Source of the DNA: an uncultured Bacteroidota bacterium
GTDB taxonomy: Bacteria; Bacteroidota; Bacteroidia; 2-12-FULL-35-15
DNA length: 14,207 bases
Direction of reading: 5' to 3'
NCBI GenBank assembly: GCA_903881065.1
Contig: CAIRRW010000339.1
Coordinates: 1 to 14,207, forward strand
Below, piece by piece: positions 6,562 through 14,207 of the stretch. Each line of letters begins with the position of its first letter. The first letter of the stretch is position 1. The notes under the pieces are model-generated. The model did not search any database and was not told where the DNA came from. It worked only from the letters and a program-made list of their open reading frames with translations. Both the position numbers and the translations under genes were made by a program.

Positions 6562-7245
6562 TTAGATTTTAGCAGTAACACCTACAGCAAATAGGTATGG
6601 GCCGCCATATCCAACTCCAACTTCTGCATTTACACCAAATACATGTGCAAACCAATAACTAAAACCAAAATGTACCTGTGCACTTATTGCAGATGGTGGA
6701 CTTAGCTCAGAAATATATGTTGCATTAATAGTAGGATCTGTATCATAAGTTGAGGTTACCTTATAAATGTTGTATCCCAATTTAGCACCTGTATATAACG
6801 ACATATTCTCGTTGGCTACAATATGATAATCAAAACGAGCAGCCATGTGAATACGTGTCCAATGATCCTGAAAAGCAAAATAACCATCGTTGTATGTTCC
6901 AGTAGCAGATTGATAGCCAAATGCAACACCTACAGATAATTTCTTTGCCAATCCATAGTCTGCACCCACGTTCATCATAGGGGTTTCTTTAAAAGCAGGA
7001 AGAGTATTAGCATTATTATATGCTGTACTAAGCGCATATCTAACCCTTAAATTTGTTGTTAACAAATTAATGCCCACACCTGCATTAATCATTAATTTAC
7101 CTTTAATACCATCACCTCCTCTATCGCCTCCTCTTCTAAGGATGGAATGAGCTTTTTCAGGTTTAAAATCAAGTTTTAAATCATCTGCTTTAATGTTTAT
7201 AGTGCAAAGCGTAAGCACTGTAGCTAAAATAGTAATCTTTTTCAT
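6562..7245 (-). CDS. Exported outer-membrane beta-barrel protein (unassigned)
   Basis: This is a 227-residue protein with a signal peptide (MKKITILATVLTLCTINIKA). After cleavage there is a polar N-terminal stretch with the Arg/Gly/Asp-rich segment RRGGDRGGDG (37-46). Repeated amphipathic strands with aromatic belts and Gly turns follow (for example LSVGVAFGYQSA, MSLYTGAKLGYNIYK, VHFGFSYWFAHVFG, VGVGYGGPYLFAVGV), fitting an 8-strand-type outer-membrane barrel. The final residue is Ile rather than the usual Phe, although the last strand otherwise looks like a barrel signal. No specific family or ligand is recognised. A perfect -7 box (TACATTTG, minus strand, 7271-7278) lies 25 bases before the ATG. 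The gene ends in the bidirectional terminator at 6511-6545, so it appears to be a single-gene unit, divergent from the ABC exporter. Confidence 0.75.
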   Translation of the reverse strand: MKKITILATVLTLCTINIKADDLKLDFKPEKAHSILRRGGDRGGDGIKGKLMINAGVGINLLTTNLRVRYALSTAYNNANTLPAFKETPMMNVGADYGLAKKLSVGVAFGYQSATGTYNDGYFAFQDHWTRIHMAARFDYHIVANENMSLYTGAKLGYNIYKVTSTYDTDPTINATYISELSPPSAISAQVHFGFSYWFAHVFGVNAEVGVGYGGPYLFAVGVTAKI

Positions 7246-7270
7246 TTGTTTATTTTAATTTGTTAAGATG

Positions 7271-7278
7271 CAAATGTA
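7271..7278 (-). promoter_or_regulatory. -7 box of the beta-barrel gene at 6562-7245
   Basis: The minus strand reads TACATTTG, a perfect TAnnTTTG match placed 25 bases before the ATG, implying a leader of roughly 20 bases. No clear -33 TTG is seen. Confidence 0.55.
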
Positions 7279-7370
7279 CACTTATTTGAACTAATGGAAT
7301 AAAAATGATAAATGTCAGTATTTGTTCTAGTAATGAATTCGTGTCGGTTAGTAAACTTCTGAAAATATTT

Positions 7371-7403
7371 TTTGAAGGCAACAATTTTATTAGTTTAACT
7401 TTG
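7371..7403 (+). promoter_or_regulatory. Complete Bacteroidota promoter (TTTG-N21-TAACTTTG) for the ABC exporter
   Basis: A -33 element TTTG (7371-7374) is followed after 21 bases by the perfect -7 box TAACTTTG (7396-7403). Transcription would start near 7410, just upstream of GTG 7425 and well downstream of ATG 7305. This supports GTG 7425 as the real start of the exporter gene. It is the best two-part promoter in the window. Confidence 0.6.
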
Positions 7404-7424
7404 TCGAAACTTAAACCTCAAACC

Positions 7425-9167
7425 GTGAAGTTATTAGGAAGTTATTTAAAACATTACAAGTCGCTAATTGCATTCGCCCTTCTACTAGCAGCAATCAATC
7501 AATTATTTTCGTTGCTCGACCCATTGGTATTTCGCCAGATAGTGGACAAATATGCAACGCATTATAAATCATTCACCAAAGAAGAATTTATAAAGGGAGT
7601 AGGATTGCTGATTCTATTATCGATGGGAATAGCAATGGTGTCGCGTATTGCAAAGAATTTTCAGGATTATTATGTAAATGTTATAACACAGAAACTAGGA
7701 GCAAAGATATATTCAGATGGCTTAAAACATTCACTGGAACTGCCCTATCAGGTATTTGAAGACCAACGCAGCGGAGAAACATTGGGCAAACTGCAGAAAG
7801 TGCGTACGGATGTAGAGAAGTTAATAATGGCATTTGTAAGCATACTATTTACCTCATTGGTTGGCGTGGTATTCGTGATGATTTATGCCATACGAATCCA
7901 TTGGTTAATAGCAGTTGTTTATTTTGCAGCAGTACCTATTTTAGGTTTTGTAACTTCTGTACTGAGCAAAAGTATTAAAACGATACAGAAAAAGATTGTT
8001 GGCGAAACGACTGCATTGGCAGGTTCTACAACAGAATCCTTGAGAAATATTGAATTGGTGAAAAGCCTTGGATTAGCCGATCAAGAAATAAACCGACTCA
8101 ATAATACTACTTTAAGAATACTGGGACTTGAGCTAAGAAAAGTAAAATATATTCGTGGTATAAGCTTTATTCAGGGCACATTCGTCAACCTGCTGCGAAG
8201 CTGTATTTTATTTTTATTACTTTATTTAATATTTGCTGATACATTAACGCTTGGTGATTTGTTTTCGTTGCAGATATATTCTTTCTTCATCTTCGGGCCG
8301 TTGCAGGAACTAGGCAATATCATAAACGTATATAGGGAAGCGGAAGTGTCTCTGGATAATTTCCAGACGATACTGGATATTCCTAAAGAAGAAAAACCGT
8401 TTAATCCTATACTCCTAAAAGATGTTCAATCATTGGAGTTTAATAAGGTAAGTTTCAAACATCAAACAGCAAATAATAATGCGCTTGATAATATTTCATT
8501 CTACACTAAGAATGGTGAAACCATCGCCTTCGTTGGGCCTTCCGGTTCTGGCAAAACTACCTTAGTAAAGTTATTAGTTGGGTTGTATCATCCTCAAAAA
8601 GGAGAAATATTATACAATAGCCATAGCGGGAAAAGTATCGATCTTGATGTGTTGCGTTCTCAAATAGGATTTGTAACGCAGGATACACAACTGTTTGCAG
8701 GAACAATAAAAGAAAATTTATTGTTTGTTGCACCAAATGCTACTGATGCTGAATGTATGGATGTATTGAATAAATCGGCATGCCAGACCTTATTGGCGAG
8801 GGCAGATAAAGGAATAGATACGATGATAGGTGAAGGCGGAGTAAAAGTTTCAGGAGGAGAGAAACAGCGATTATCCATTGCCCGTGCACTTCTTCGCAAA
8901 CCATCTCTATTGGTATTTGATGAAGCAACCTCCTCTTTGGATTCGATAACGGAAGAAGAAATAAGTAAAACCATTAGGGATTTGTCCAAAGATACTAATC
9001 AGGTAACAATATTAATAGCACATAGGTTAAGCACTATTATGCACGCTGATAAAATATTTGTTCTTGAAAAAGGAAACATTGTTGAACAAGGAAAGCATGA
9101 GGACCTGATTAATCAGAAGGGGTTATATTATGCCATGTGGAGGCAGCAAATCGGCGAACGACATTAG
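7425..9167 (+). CDS. MsbA-type ABC exporter (fused membrane and ATPase domains)
   Basis: This is a half-transporter with a membrane domain followed by a nucleotide-binding domain. Positions below count from the open-frame ATG at 7305; subtract 40 for the preferred start. About six membrane helices lie in 53-335. The ATPase domain has Walker A GPSGSGKTT (411-419), Q-loop Q459, signature VSGGE (515-519), Walker B LLVFDE (535-540) with catalytic E540, D-loop SSLD (543-546) and switch H573. All catalytic residues are intact. It should work as a homodimer or heterodimer in the inner membrane, exporting lipids, drugs or peptides; the substrate is not deducible. The open frame extends to ATG 7305, but its first 40 residues look non-conserved and contain a promoter. 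GTG 7425 gives a 580-residue protein beginning VKLLGSYLKHYK, the usual length and start for the family. It is convergent with the esterase gene, with 35 bases between them. Confidence 0.9.
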   Translation: MKLLGSYLKHYKSLIAFALLLAAINQLFSLLDPLVFRQIVDKYATHYKSFTKEEFIKGVGLLILLSMGIAMVSRIAKNFQDYYVNVITQKLGAKIYSDGLKHSLELPYQVFEDQRSGETLGKLQKVRTDVEKLIMAFVSILFTSLVGVVFVMIYAIRIHWLIAVVYFAAVPILGFVTSVLSKSIKTIQKKIVGETTALAGSTTESLRNIELVKSLGLADQEINRLNNTTLRILGLELRKVKYIRGISFIQGTFVNLLRSCILFLLLYLIFADTLTLGDLFSLQIYSFFIFGPLQELGNIINVYREAEVSLDNFQTILDIPKEEKPFNPILLKDVQSLEFNKVSFKHQTANNNALDNISFYTKNGETIAFVGPSGSGKTTLVKLLVGLYHPQKGEILYNSHSGKSIDLDVLRSQIGFVTQDTQLFAGTIKENLLFVAPNATDAECMDVLNKSACQTLLARADKGIDTMIGEGGVKVSGGEKQRLSIARALLRKPSLLVFDEATSSLDSITEEEISKTIRDLSKDTNQVTILIAHRLSTIMHADKIFVLEKGNIVEQGKHEDLINQKGLYYAMWRQQIGERH

Positions 9168-9202
9168 ATATTTACCTATGCAAACTCCAAGTAAATTCCT
9201 CT

Positions 9203-10405
9203 TTATTTTACCGTTACAAATAACGTTTTGAATTGTTTCTTGCAGAATGAAGAATCGTTTTCAGTAACATTAATAGTACCTGATGTATCACCCCAATTGA
9301 TAGTAATCGTATTGGAATTATCATTCTTAACTACTTTGCAATTATCAGGAAACGACCATTCATACTTGCAATTATTTGTAAGAGGAACAGTGTAAGTAAC
9401 ATTCTGCTCTTGCCTTTCCACTTCTGTTTTGCCATTAATAATAGGAGTAGATATTAATCCAAAATCATAAGCTGTCCAAAGTGTGGAATTATAATTTTTA
9501 TCTTTTGAAAACAGTCCTTTTCTTCCTCCTTGCAACGGGCACTTTCCCGGGTCAATCAATAACTCATGTCCCAATTTATTTACTTTATAAAATATTACAG
9601 CATCTGTATTATTTGCATCTCTATACACATTTCTTTCAATTTCATTAACACCTGCAAAACCTTTGACTGTTTCTGTTGGCTGAGTACTTACCTTATATAA
9701 ATTCGTCCATTGTTTCATTAATTCATTGCCATTTCTACGATTCACCACCCAATCATTATTCCCCTGATAAATAATCATCCTTGGATATTTACCCTTATAA
9801 TCTGGATTTTGTTTACGCACCATATCTCCCCACTTATCGGCTGATTTTACACGCCAGCCAAGCATGCCTGTCATGGCAGCAATATATCCGTTACCCATTT
9901 TATAAGCACCGCCGGCAAATATAGCTCCCGAATTAAATGTTTCAGGATAATCTGCCATCATAGTTACACTCATCGCTGCACCTGCCGAAAGCCCTGTGAT
10001 ATATATTTGTTTATCATTTATGGAATAATTGCTTTTCATATATTCTATCATTTGTTCGATAGAGTAATTCTCTCCTCTGTTTTTATTCGTATGTTTTCTT
10101 TTATAAAATTTAAAACAGCGCATTGGATTATTAACTCCTCTTTGCTGCGGGTATAAAACATAAAATTTGTTATCATCCCCAAGTTTGCTCCAACCTGTTT
10201 GTTTGGAAACACTATTTGCACACTGCAGGCAACCATGCAGGACGACAACCATCGGCAATGGTTTATCTTTATCAATATTGGCCGGCAAATGAACATACAT
10301 CTTTAAATGCCCTTTATTCTTCCCGAAATGTTTAATATGTATTAATTGCTGTGCAAAGGAATTGCCAATAGATAGATAAAAGAAAAAAAATATGAGTATT
10401 TTCAT
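9203..10405 (-). CDS. PHB-depolymerase-type secreted esterase with C-terminal PKD-like domain
   Basis: This is an alpha/beta-hydrolase of the Esterase_PHB (LpqC/PHB depolymerase) type, 400 residues from the preferred start. A signal peptide MKILIFFFFYLSIGNSFAQ is followed by the catalytic domain. It has the oxyanion motif LHGCLQC (about 56-62), nucleophile S140 in GLSAG, acid D218 in GNNDWVV and H280 in KLGHE, so the triad is complete. Residues about 329-400 form a PKD-like beta domain (YEWSFPDNC ... NTITINWG ... SGTINVTEND), a common extracellular accessory in Bacteroidota. Substrates may be polyhydroxyalkanoates or plant or microbial esters; this is not resolvable here. The frame opens at 10513, overlapping the previous gene, but only Met at 10403-10405 gives a good signal peptide. 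It is the third gene of a likely operon with the M1 peptidase and TPR genes. No T9SS sorting domain is present. Confidence 0.82.
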   Translation of the reverse strand: MKILIFFFFYLSIGNSFAQQLIHIKHFGKNKGHLKMYVHLPANIDKDKPLPMVVVLHGCLQCANSVSKQTGWSKLGDDNKFYVLYPQQRGVNNPMRCFKFYKRKHTNKNRGENYSIEQMIEYMKSNYSINDKQIYITGLSAGAAMSVTMMADYPETFNSGAIFAGGAYKMGNGYIAAMTGMLGWRVKSADKWGDMVRKQNPDYKGKYPRMIIYQGNNDWVVNRRNGNELMKQWTNLYKVSTQPTETVKGFAGVNEIERNVYRDANNTDAVIFYKVNKLGHELLIDPGKCPLQGGRKGLFSKDKNYNSTLWTAYDFGLISTPIINGKTEVERQEQNVTYTVPLTNNCKYEWSFPDNCKVVKNDNSNTITINWGDTSGTINVTENDSSFCKKQFKTLFVTVK

Positions 10406-10484
10406 TTTGTTAAAACCAATTGAAATATTTGTCATACTTAGAAACAGTAATTCGAAAAGATAAATAAAACGGTGAAATAGAAAT

Positions 10485-12215
10485 TCATCGCCCCTCCCCG
10501 GCTCCATTTTCAATAAAAATATGAGTATCGATATAAAATAAATCTGTTGCTATTTTAAAATCTTCAGGATGCATATCTTTCAAATTAATAGTTTGCTGTC
10601 CATCAGTATCAGGAAATATAAAATCGAATTTGTCTTTATCAGAAGTAACTTTTACTGGCATAGAGAAGTGAGAACGCTCCAACTTTTTATCTTCTTCATT
10701 TGTTTTATAATTTTTGAAACTGAAATAATAGTTGGCTTTCAAGTCAAGAAAATCACGATAGATAATTACTTCCAAAGTAGGAATGCTTTTGTTTCTTAAA
10801 TAAAGATCAAATACTGGTTTAAGATTTATTCCTGATTCCACTGTTATATAATTCTCAATATCTGCTGATGTTACACACTGATATTTAAAAGTGTTTTGAA
10901 TACCATATAAAATAGAAAAGAACTTCTTATCATCATCGATTATGTTTCTAATTGTATGTAATAACAAAGCACCTTTCGGGTACATATCTCCAGAACCCTC
11001 ATTATTAATTCCATATTTTCCGATAATAGGAGCATCATTCGAAATAAACTTTTTCTCTGAATTAATATATTCGAGATATGCATTGTAGCCATACAAGTAT
11101 TCCACATACAATGCTTCGGCATATGTTCCGAATCCTTCATGTATCCACATATCAGCGATATCATTGGTAGTGATGCTGTTTCCCCACCATTCATGTGCAC
11201 TCTCATGAATAATTATATAGTCAAACTTATATCCTGCACCCGACCTATCATATCCTAAATAACCATTTTTATATTTATTTCCATATGCAACACAGCTTTG
11301 GTGCTCCATTCCCAGATAAGGAGCCTCAACTAATTTATATCCATCATTCACAAAAGGATACTCTCCGAAATAATAATAATATGCATCCATCATTGGCTTT
11401 ACCTGAGTAAACTGCTTTTCCGCCTTGTCATAGTTGGCAGGCAATACATAATAATCCAATGTAAGCGAATCAGGATATTCACTATTTTTATAAACATCAC
11501 TGAAGTGTTTATATTTAGCAATGTTAAGCGTAACATCATAATTATTTATTGGATAAGAAACATACCATTCGTACTTTGTATAATTATCGTCGAGATGAGT
11601 TTTACGTTTCAGTCTTCCGTTTGAAACTTCATCCAATCCATCAGGAACAGCAACACGAATAAGCATTTCGTTAGGTTCGTCACTTTGATGATCTTTGCAA
11701 GGGTACCACAAACTTGCTCCCGTTCCCTGACAGGAAACACCTACAAACGGATTTCCATCTTTATCTTTCGACCAGGTGAAACCTCCATCCCAGGGAGGAT
11801 TCTTTGCAACCTGAGGATTGCCAGAATAAAAGATTTTTAGAAATTGTACCGATTCATTTTGTATGTCGTCAGGAAACGTAATGAAGACCGCATTATAAAG
11901 ACGGGAGTAAATTAACTCTTTATCCATATAAACAACTTTCTCAATATTCATATTGGAGAATAAATCAACCTGTAATGTCCGGAACGTTTTAGTGGCAAGG
12001 AATTTTATGGTATTACTTCCGCTTATAAATTTATTATCAATATCAACCTTAATATCCAAATCATACATTAACACATCATAACAGGAGCGAAACGAAGACA
12101 ATGTCCCTCTTAATGAATCGGCTTTTGTAAACTTCTTATTATTTGTAAAATCAAGTTGTGCCCAACTTGAACAGGAAGTGATTAATAATATTAAACATAA
12201 AAATACTTTCTTCAT
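10485..12215 (-). CDS. Exported M1-family zinc metallopeptidase
   Basis: The 576-residue protein has the M1 zinc site HESAH (337-341), with the third ligand E360 in DMWIHEGFGTYAEAL, the standard 18-residue gap between H341 and the glutamate. The substrate-binding GxMEN-type motif appears as LGMEHQS (301-307), with His in place of Asn. A candidate catalytic tyrosine is Y412 in MYPKGALLLH. The N-terminal beta domain (about 40-230) is typical of M1 aminopeptidases. The sequence starts with an export signal. ITSC (12-15) fits a lipobox, but cleavage after SSWAQ is also possible, so it is either a lipoprotein or periplasmic. The C-terminal domain is short, as in the compact Bacteroidota M1 proteins. 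Its ATG follows the TPR gene stop (TAG) with no intervening base, indicating translational coupling, and the esterase gene lies 79 bases downstream. Confidence 0.9.
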   Translation of the reverse strand: MKKVFLCLILLITSCSSWAQLDFTNNKKFTKADSLRGTLSSFRSCYDVLMYDLDIKVDIDNKFISGSNTIKFLATKTFRTLQVDLFSNMNIEKVVYMDKELIYSRLYNAVFITFPDDIQNESVQFLKIFYSGNPQVAKNPPWDGGFTWSKDKDGNPFVGVSCQGTGASLWYPCKDHQSDEPNEMLIRVAVPDGLDEVSNGRLKRKTHLDDNYTKYEWYVSYPINNYDVTLNIAKYKHFSDVYKNSEYPDSLTLDYYVLPANYDKAEKQFTQVKPMMDAYYYYFGEYPFVNDGYKLVEAPYLGMEHQSCVAYGNKYKNGYLGYDRSGAGYKFDYIIIHESAHEWWGNSITTNDIADMWIHEGFGTYAEALYVEYLYGYNAYLEYINSEKKFISNDAPIIGKYGINNEGSGDMYPKGALLLHTIRNIIDDDKKFFSILYGIQNTFKYQCVTSADIENYITVESGINLKPVFDLYLRNKSIPTLEVIIYRDFLDLKANYYFSFKNYKTNEEDKKLERSHFSMPVKVTSDKDKFDFIFPDTDGQQTINLKDMHPEDFKIATDLFYIDTHIFIENGAGEGR

Positions 12216-13538
12216 CTATTTACAATTAAATATTCGTTTACTCATCGCACTCCCATCCCCCAATGTTTCAGCTCGCTTATAATCTGCACATGCATACTCT
12301 TTTTTATTAAGCAGTAAAAATAAATCTCCACGTGTTACTAATGCTTTGATATCATTCGGATTTATCTCCAACAATTTATTGTAATCTAAAACAGCGTTTT
12401 CATAATTCTTTGTGGCGTACCACAATATTCCCCGCTTATGAAGCAAATCTCTATTATCCGGGGCAATTTTTATTGCCCGCGAGAAATCAGAAATAGCACA
12501 TACTACATTCCCTTTCTTGTTTTCAGCTATTGCCCGCTGATTATATGCATCCATGGCATTGGAATTTTTCTCGATAGCTGAAGCGTAATCAATTAATGCA
12601 GCCTGATATTCGCCAAGAAAATCATGGGCATTTCCTCGTAAAATATAGGCTTCGAAATATTTATCTTTATTCTTAATTGCTTCAGTGCAATCATAGATAA
12701 TTTTATCATATTGTTTCAAATCAAATTCAGCTAATGCACGTGTATAATATGCAAGTGCATTTTGATTATCAAGTTCAATCACCGTCGAACAATCACTTGC
12801 AGCTCCTTTATGGTTTCCCATTTCGTCCTTTAGTTCAGCTCGTCTTAATAATGCCGTAACATCATTCGGCTCCAACTTTAGCCCTTTATCATAATCAGCA
12901 AGGGCTAGTTTATTCTTATGCAATTCTCTGTACATCACTGCCCGATTAAAGTATGCTGATGAATAATCAGGATTAACTGCAATTAATTTTGTAAGCACAT
13001 CAATGGATAATGAGTCGGAACCTAAAGCATTCCAGGCATATGCTTTATTAATGTATGCCATACTGTAATTTTTATTGAGAGAAATGGATTTATCATAATC
13101 AGCTATTGCTTTATCATATTTTTTTTGCAAACTAAATAAATAACCTCTGTTGTTATAAACGTCGGCTCTGTTCGGTGCCATCTCTATCGCTTTATTAAAA
13201 TCATTAATAGCGTCTTCATATTTCTGCATGCCGCTAAAAGTAGAGGCGCGATTTATTAATGCTTCTATCTTTTCCGGATTATAAAATAAGGCACGAGTAT
13301 AATCAGAGATAGCTTCAATCGTATTATTCAAATTCGAATAGGTTACTCCTCTGGCATAATAAGCATCAGCATTTTTAGGGGAAACCTTTATTACTTTATC
13401 AAATACTGCCAATGCATCCTGATACTGTTTTTTACCAAGGAAAATATTCCCTTCCTTCAACATTGCATCAATATTAGGCTGAGCAATAGTTTTAATAATT
13501 AAAGAACCTAAAAATAAAAGGGTGAAAATTTTCTTCAT
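12216..13538 (-). CDS. Exported 12-repeat TPR protein
   Basis: The 440-residue protein consists of a signal peptide (MKKIFTLLFLGSLIIKTIAQ) followed by almost nothing but tetratricopeptide repeats. Twelve units can be laid out. The first spans about 21-58, and then eleven units of exactly 34 residues begin at 59, 93, 127, 161, 195, 229, 263, 297, 331, 365 and 399, typically starting AY-N-RA or a variant. TPR arrays form a superhelical scaffold for protein-protein contacts. Here it would be periplasmic or surface-exposed, and its partner is unknown. Its stop codon abuts the ATG of the M1 peptidase gene, so it is probably the first gene of the operon. Upstream, the minus strand carries TATTTTG near 13562-13568, one base short of a TAnnTTTG box, and no stronger promoter is visible. 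Confidence 0.9.
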   Translation of the reverse strand: MKKIFTLLFLGSLIIKTIAQPNIDAMLKEGNIFLGKKQYQDALAVFDKVIKVSPKNADAYYARGVTYSNLNNTIEAISDYTRALFYNPEKIEALINRASTFSGMQKYEDAINDFNKAIEMAPNRADVYNNRGYLFSLQKKYDKAIADYDKSISLNKNYSMAYINKAYAWNALGSDSLSIDVLTKLIAVNPDYSSAYFNRAVMYRELHKNKLALADYDKGLKLEPNDVTALLRRAELKDEMGNHKGAASDCSTVIELDNQNALAYYTRALAEFDLKQYDKIIYDCTEAIKNKDKYFEAYILRGNAHDFLGEYQAALIDYASAIEKNSNAMDAYNQRAIAENKKGNVVCAISDFSRAIKIAPDNRDLLHKRGILWYATKNYENAVLDYNKLLEINPNDIKALVTRGDLFLLLNKKEYACADYKRAETLGDGSAMSKRIFNCK

Positions 13539-13606
13539 AACTAAAACAATGGCCTGATAGTCAAAATAGAATAAGCCATTATTATAAGCATCAAATATAA
13601 AAACAA

Positions 13607-13639
13607 AAACGCTCCGATAAACTAATTATCGAAGCGTTT
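13607..13639 (-). terminator. Terminator after the T9SS-sorted cupredoxin-like gene
   Basis: A 14-bp stem with one mismatch (AAACGCTCCGATAA 13607-13620 against TTATCGAAGCGTTT 13626-13639) encloses a 5-base loop. On the minus strand it is followed by a T-rich run (TTTTTGTTTTTATATTT). It lies 20 bases after the stop at 13659. Confidence 0.8.
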
Positions 13640-13658
13640 CATTAATAGTATTATCAAG

Positions 13659-14207
13659 CTATTTGATTTTTACAATCTTTTTTGTTTCAAAAACAAGTCC
13701 TTCTTTGATTGTATTATAGAAATAAATACCGGAAGGCATCCCATCCAAATTCATTTCAACACTGCCTTGGTTACCTCCTAATTCAATTGCTCTTACCTGC
13801 TCACCAATTACATTGTAAAGAACAATCTTGTCAATACCATTGTACTTGAAAATGATTTTATCAACACAAGGAACAGGAAATGCGCTTGTATTTAAGCTTT
13901 CTGTTGGGTTTGTAATCCCCATACCTCCCACTGTGAAACTAGCTGTCATGCCTGCATCCAATGAAGATTTATAATTATAAGTACCTGCCGCAGTAATAGT
14001 ATAAGAATACTGTTGCCCAATAGTAATCATTGATCCTGAACTGAAAGTTGCAGCTGCTGATGGAATTGTAGTACTTGTAACATCATGAACACCGTCAACT
14101 AGTGTCCAGGTTACAACATCGCCAATATTAGCAGTAAAAGTGGAAATGGAAAAGTAATTTCCGTTAGCAGTACCATTAGTACCGATTGAAACATAATGTG
14201 TTAATGC
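13659..14207 (-). CDS. T9SS-exported protein with degenerate cupredoxin-like domain (C-terminal part)
   Basis: The reading frame is open to the right edge, so 182 residues of a longer protein are seen; the apparent ATG at 14028-14030 is internal. Residues about 20-94 resemble a plastocyanin-like domain: IGDVVTWTLVDGVHDVTSTT, then a FSSG-type strand, then GTYNYKSSLDAGMTASFTV. In typical cupredoxins the last block reads GTYxYxCxxHxxMxG. Here Cys is Ser and His is Asp, while the first His (in VHDV) and the Met remain, so a type-1 copper site is unlikely. The last 75 or so residues form a type A T9SS sorting domain: FPVPCVDKIIFKYNG, KIVLYNVIGEQV, MPSGIYFYN, ending KKIVKIK. This domain directs export across the outer membrane and surface attachment or release. 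A terminator follows. Confidence 0.85.
   Translation of the reverse strand, partial: ALTHYVSIGTNGTANGNYFSISTFTANIGDVVTWTLVDGVHDVTSTTIPSAAATFSSGSMITIGQQYSYTITAAGTYNYKSSLDAGMTASFTVGGMGITNPTESLNTSAFPVPCVDKIIFKYNGIDKIVLYNVIGEQVRAIELGGNQGSVEMNLDGMPSGIYFYNTIKEGLVFETKKIVKIK

Noticed and set aside
8660..8989. 109-codon antisense frame within the ABC exporter
   Set aside because: It lies opposite the conserved ATPase domain; its composition is that of a shadow frame and it has no promoter or recognisable protein features.
9170..9196. Terminator between the ABC exporter and the esterase gene (ATTTAC / GTAAAT)
   Set aside because: Only a 6-bp AT-rich stem with a 15-base loop and no T-run on either strand.
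10406..10513. Longer N-terminus of the esterase (start at 10513)
   Set aside because: It would overlap the M1 gene and bury the signal peptide behind 36 residues; Met at 10403-10405 gives a normal export signal.

Overview
The window looks like a chromosomal segment of an AT-rich Bacteroidota. Several signs agree on this: gliding-motility genes gldB and gldC, a C-terminal type IX secretion (T9SS) sorting domain, PorT-type outer-membrane beta-barrels, near absence of Shine-Dalgarno sequences, and promoter boxes of the Bacteroidota form TAnnTTTG. The genus cannot be named from this sequence. No phage, transposase, tRNA, rRNA or CRISPR array was seen.

Layout. 1-1798 (minus): a lytic transglycosylase with two LysM domains, followed two bases later by the 5' part of an EamA-type permease that runs off the left edge. 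1920-2786 (minus): a PorT-like outer-membrane beta-barrel protein, separated from the transglycosylase by a terminator hairpin and a promoter box. 2868-4302 (plus): the gliding genes gldB and gldC, closed by a strong terminator. 4303-5027: a 725-base non-genic stretch with that terminator, a remarkable palindromic array of 21-base units (4454-4566), a small hairpin and a frameshifted small membrane-protein gene. 5028-6449 (plus): a polytopic membrane protein resembling DUF6056/GT-C glycosyltransferases, convergent across a strong bidirectional terminator with a second outer-membrane beta-barrel gene (6562-7245, minus). 7425-9167 (plus): an MsbA-type ABC exporter. The upstream part of its open frame contains a good promoter, so the start is probably GTG 7425 rather than ATG 7305. 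9203-13538 (minus): an apparent three-gene operon encoding a 12-repeat TPR protein, an M1 metallopeptidase and a PHB-depolymerase-type esterase with a C-terminal PKD-like domain, all with export signals. 13659-14207 (minus): the C-terminal part of a T9SS-exported protein with a cupredoxin-like domain that has lost two of the usual copper ligands.

Taken together, most genes act at the cell envelope: peptidoglycan turnover, outer-membrane barrels, gliding machinery, lipid or drug export, and secreted hydrolases. This is typical core genome for a gliding, T9SS-using Bacteroidota. The least ordinary parts are the 21-base-period palindromic element, the decayed small gene beside it and the metal-ligand-poor cupredoxin domain. 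No clearly new multi-gene system is visible.
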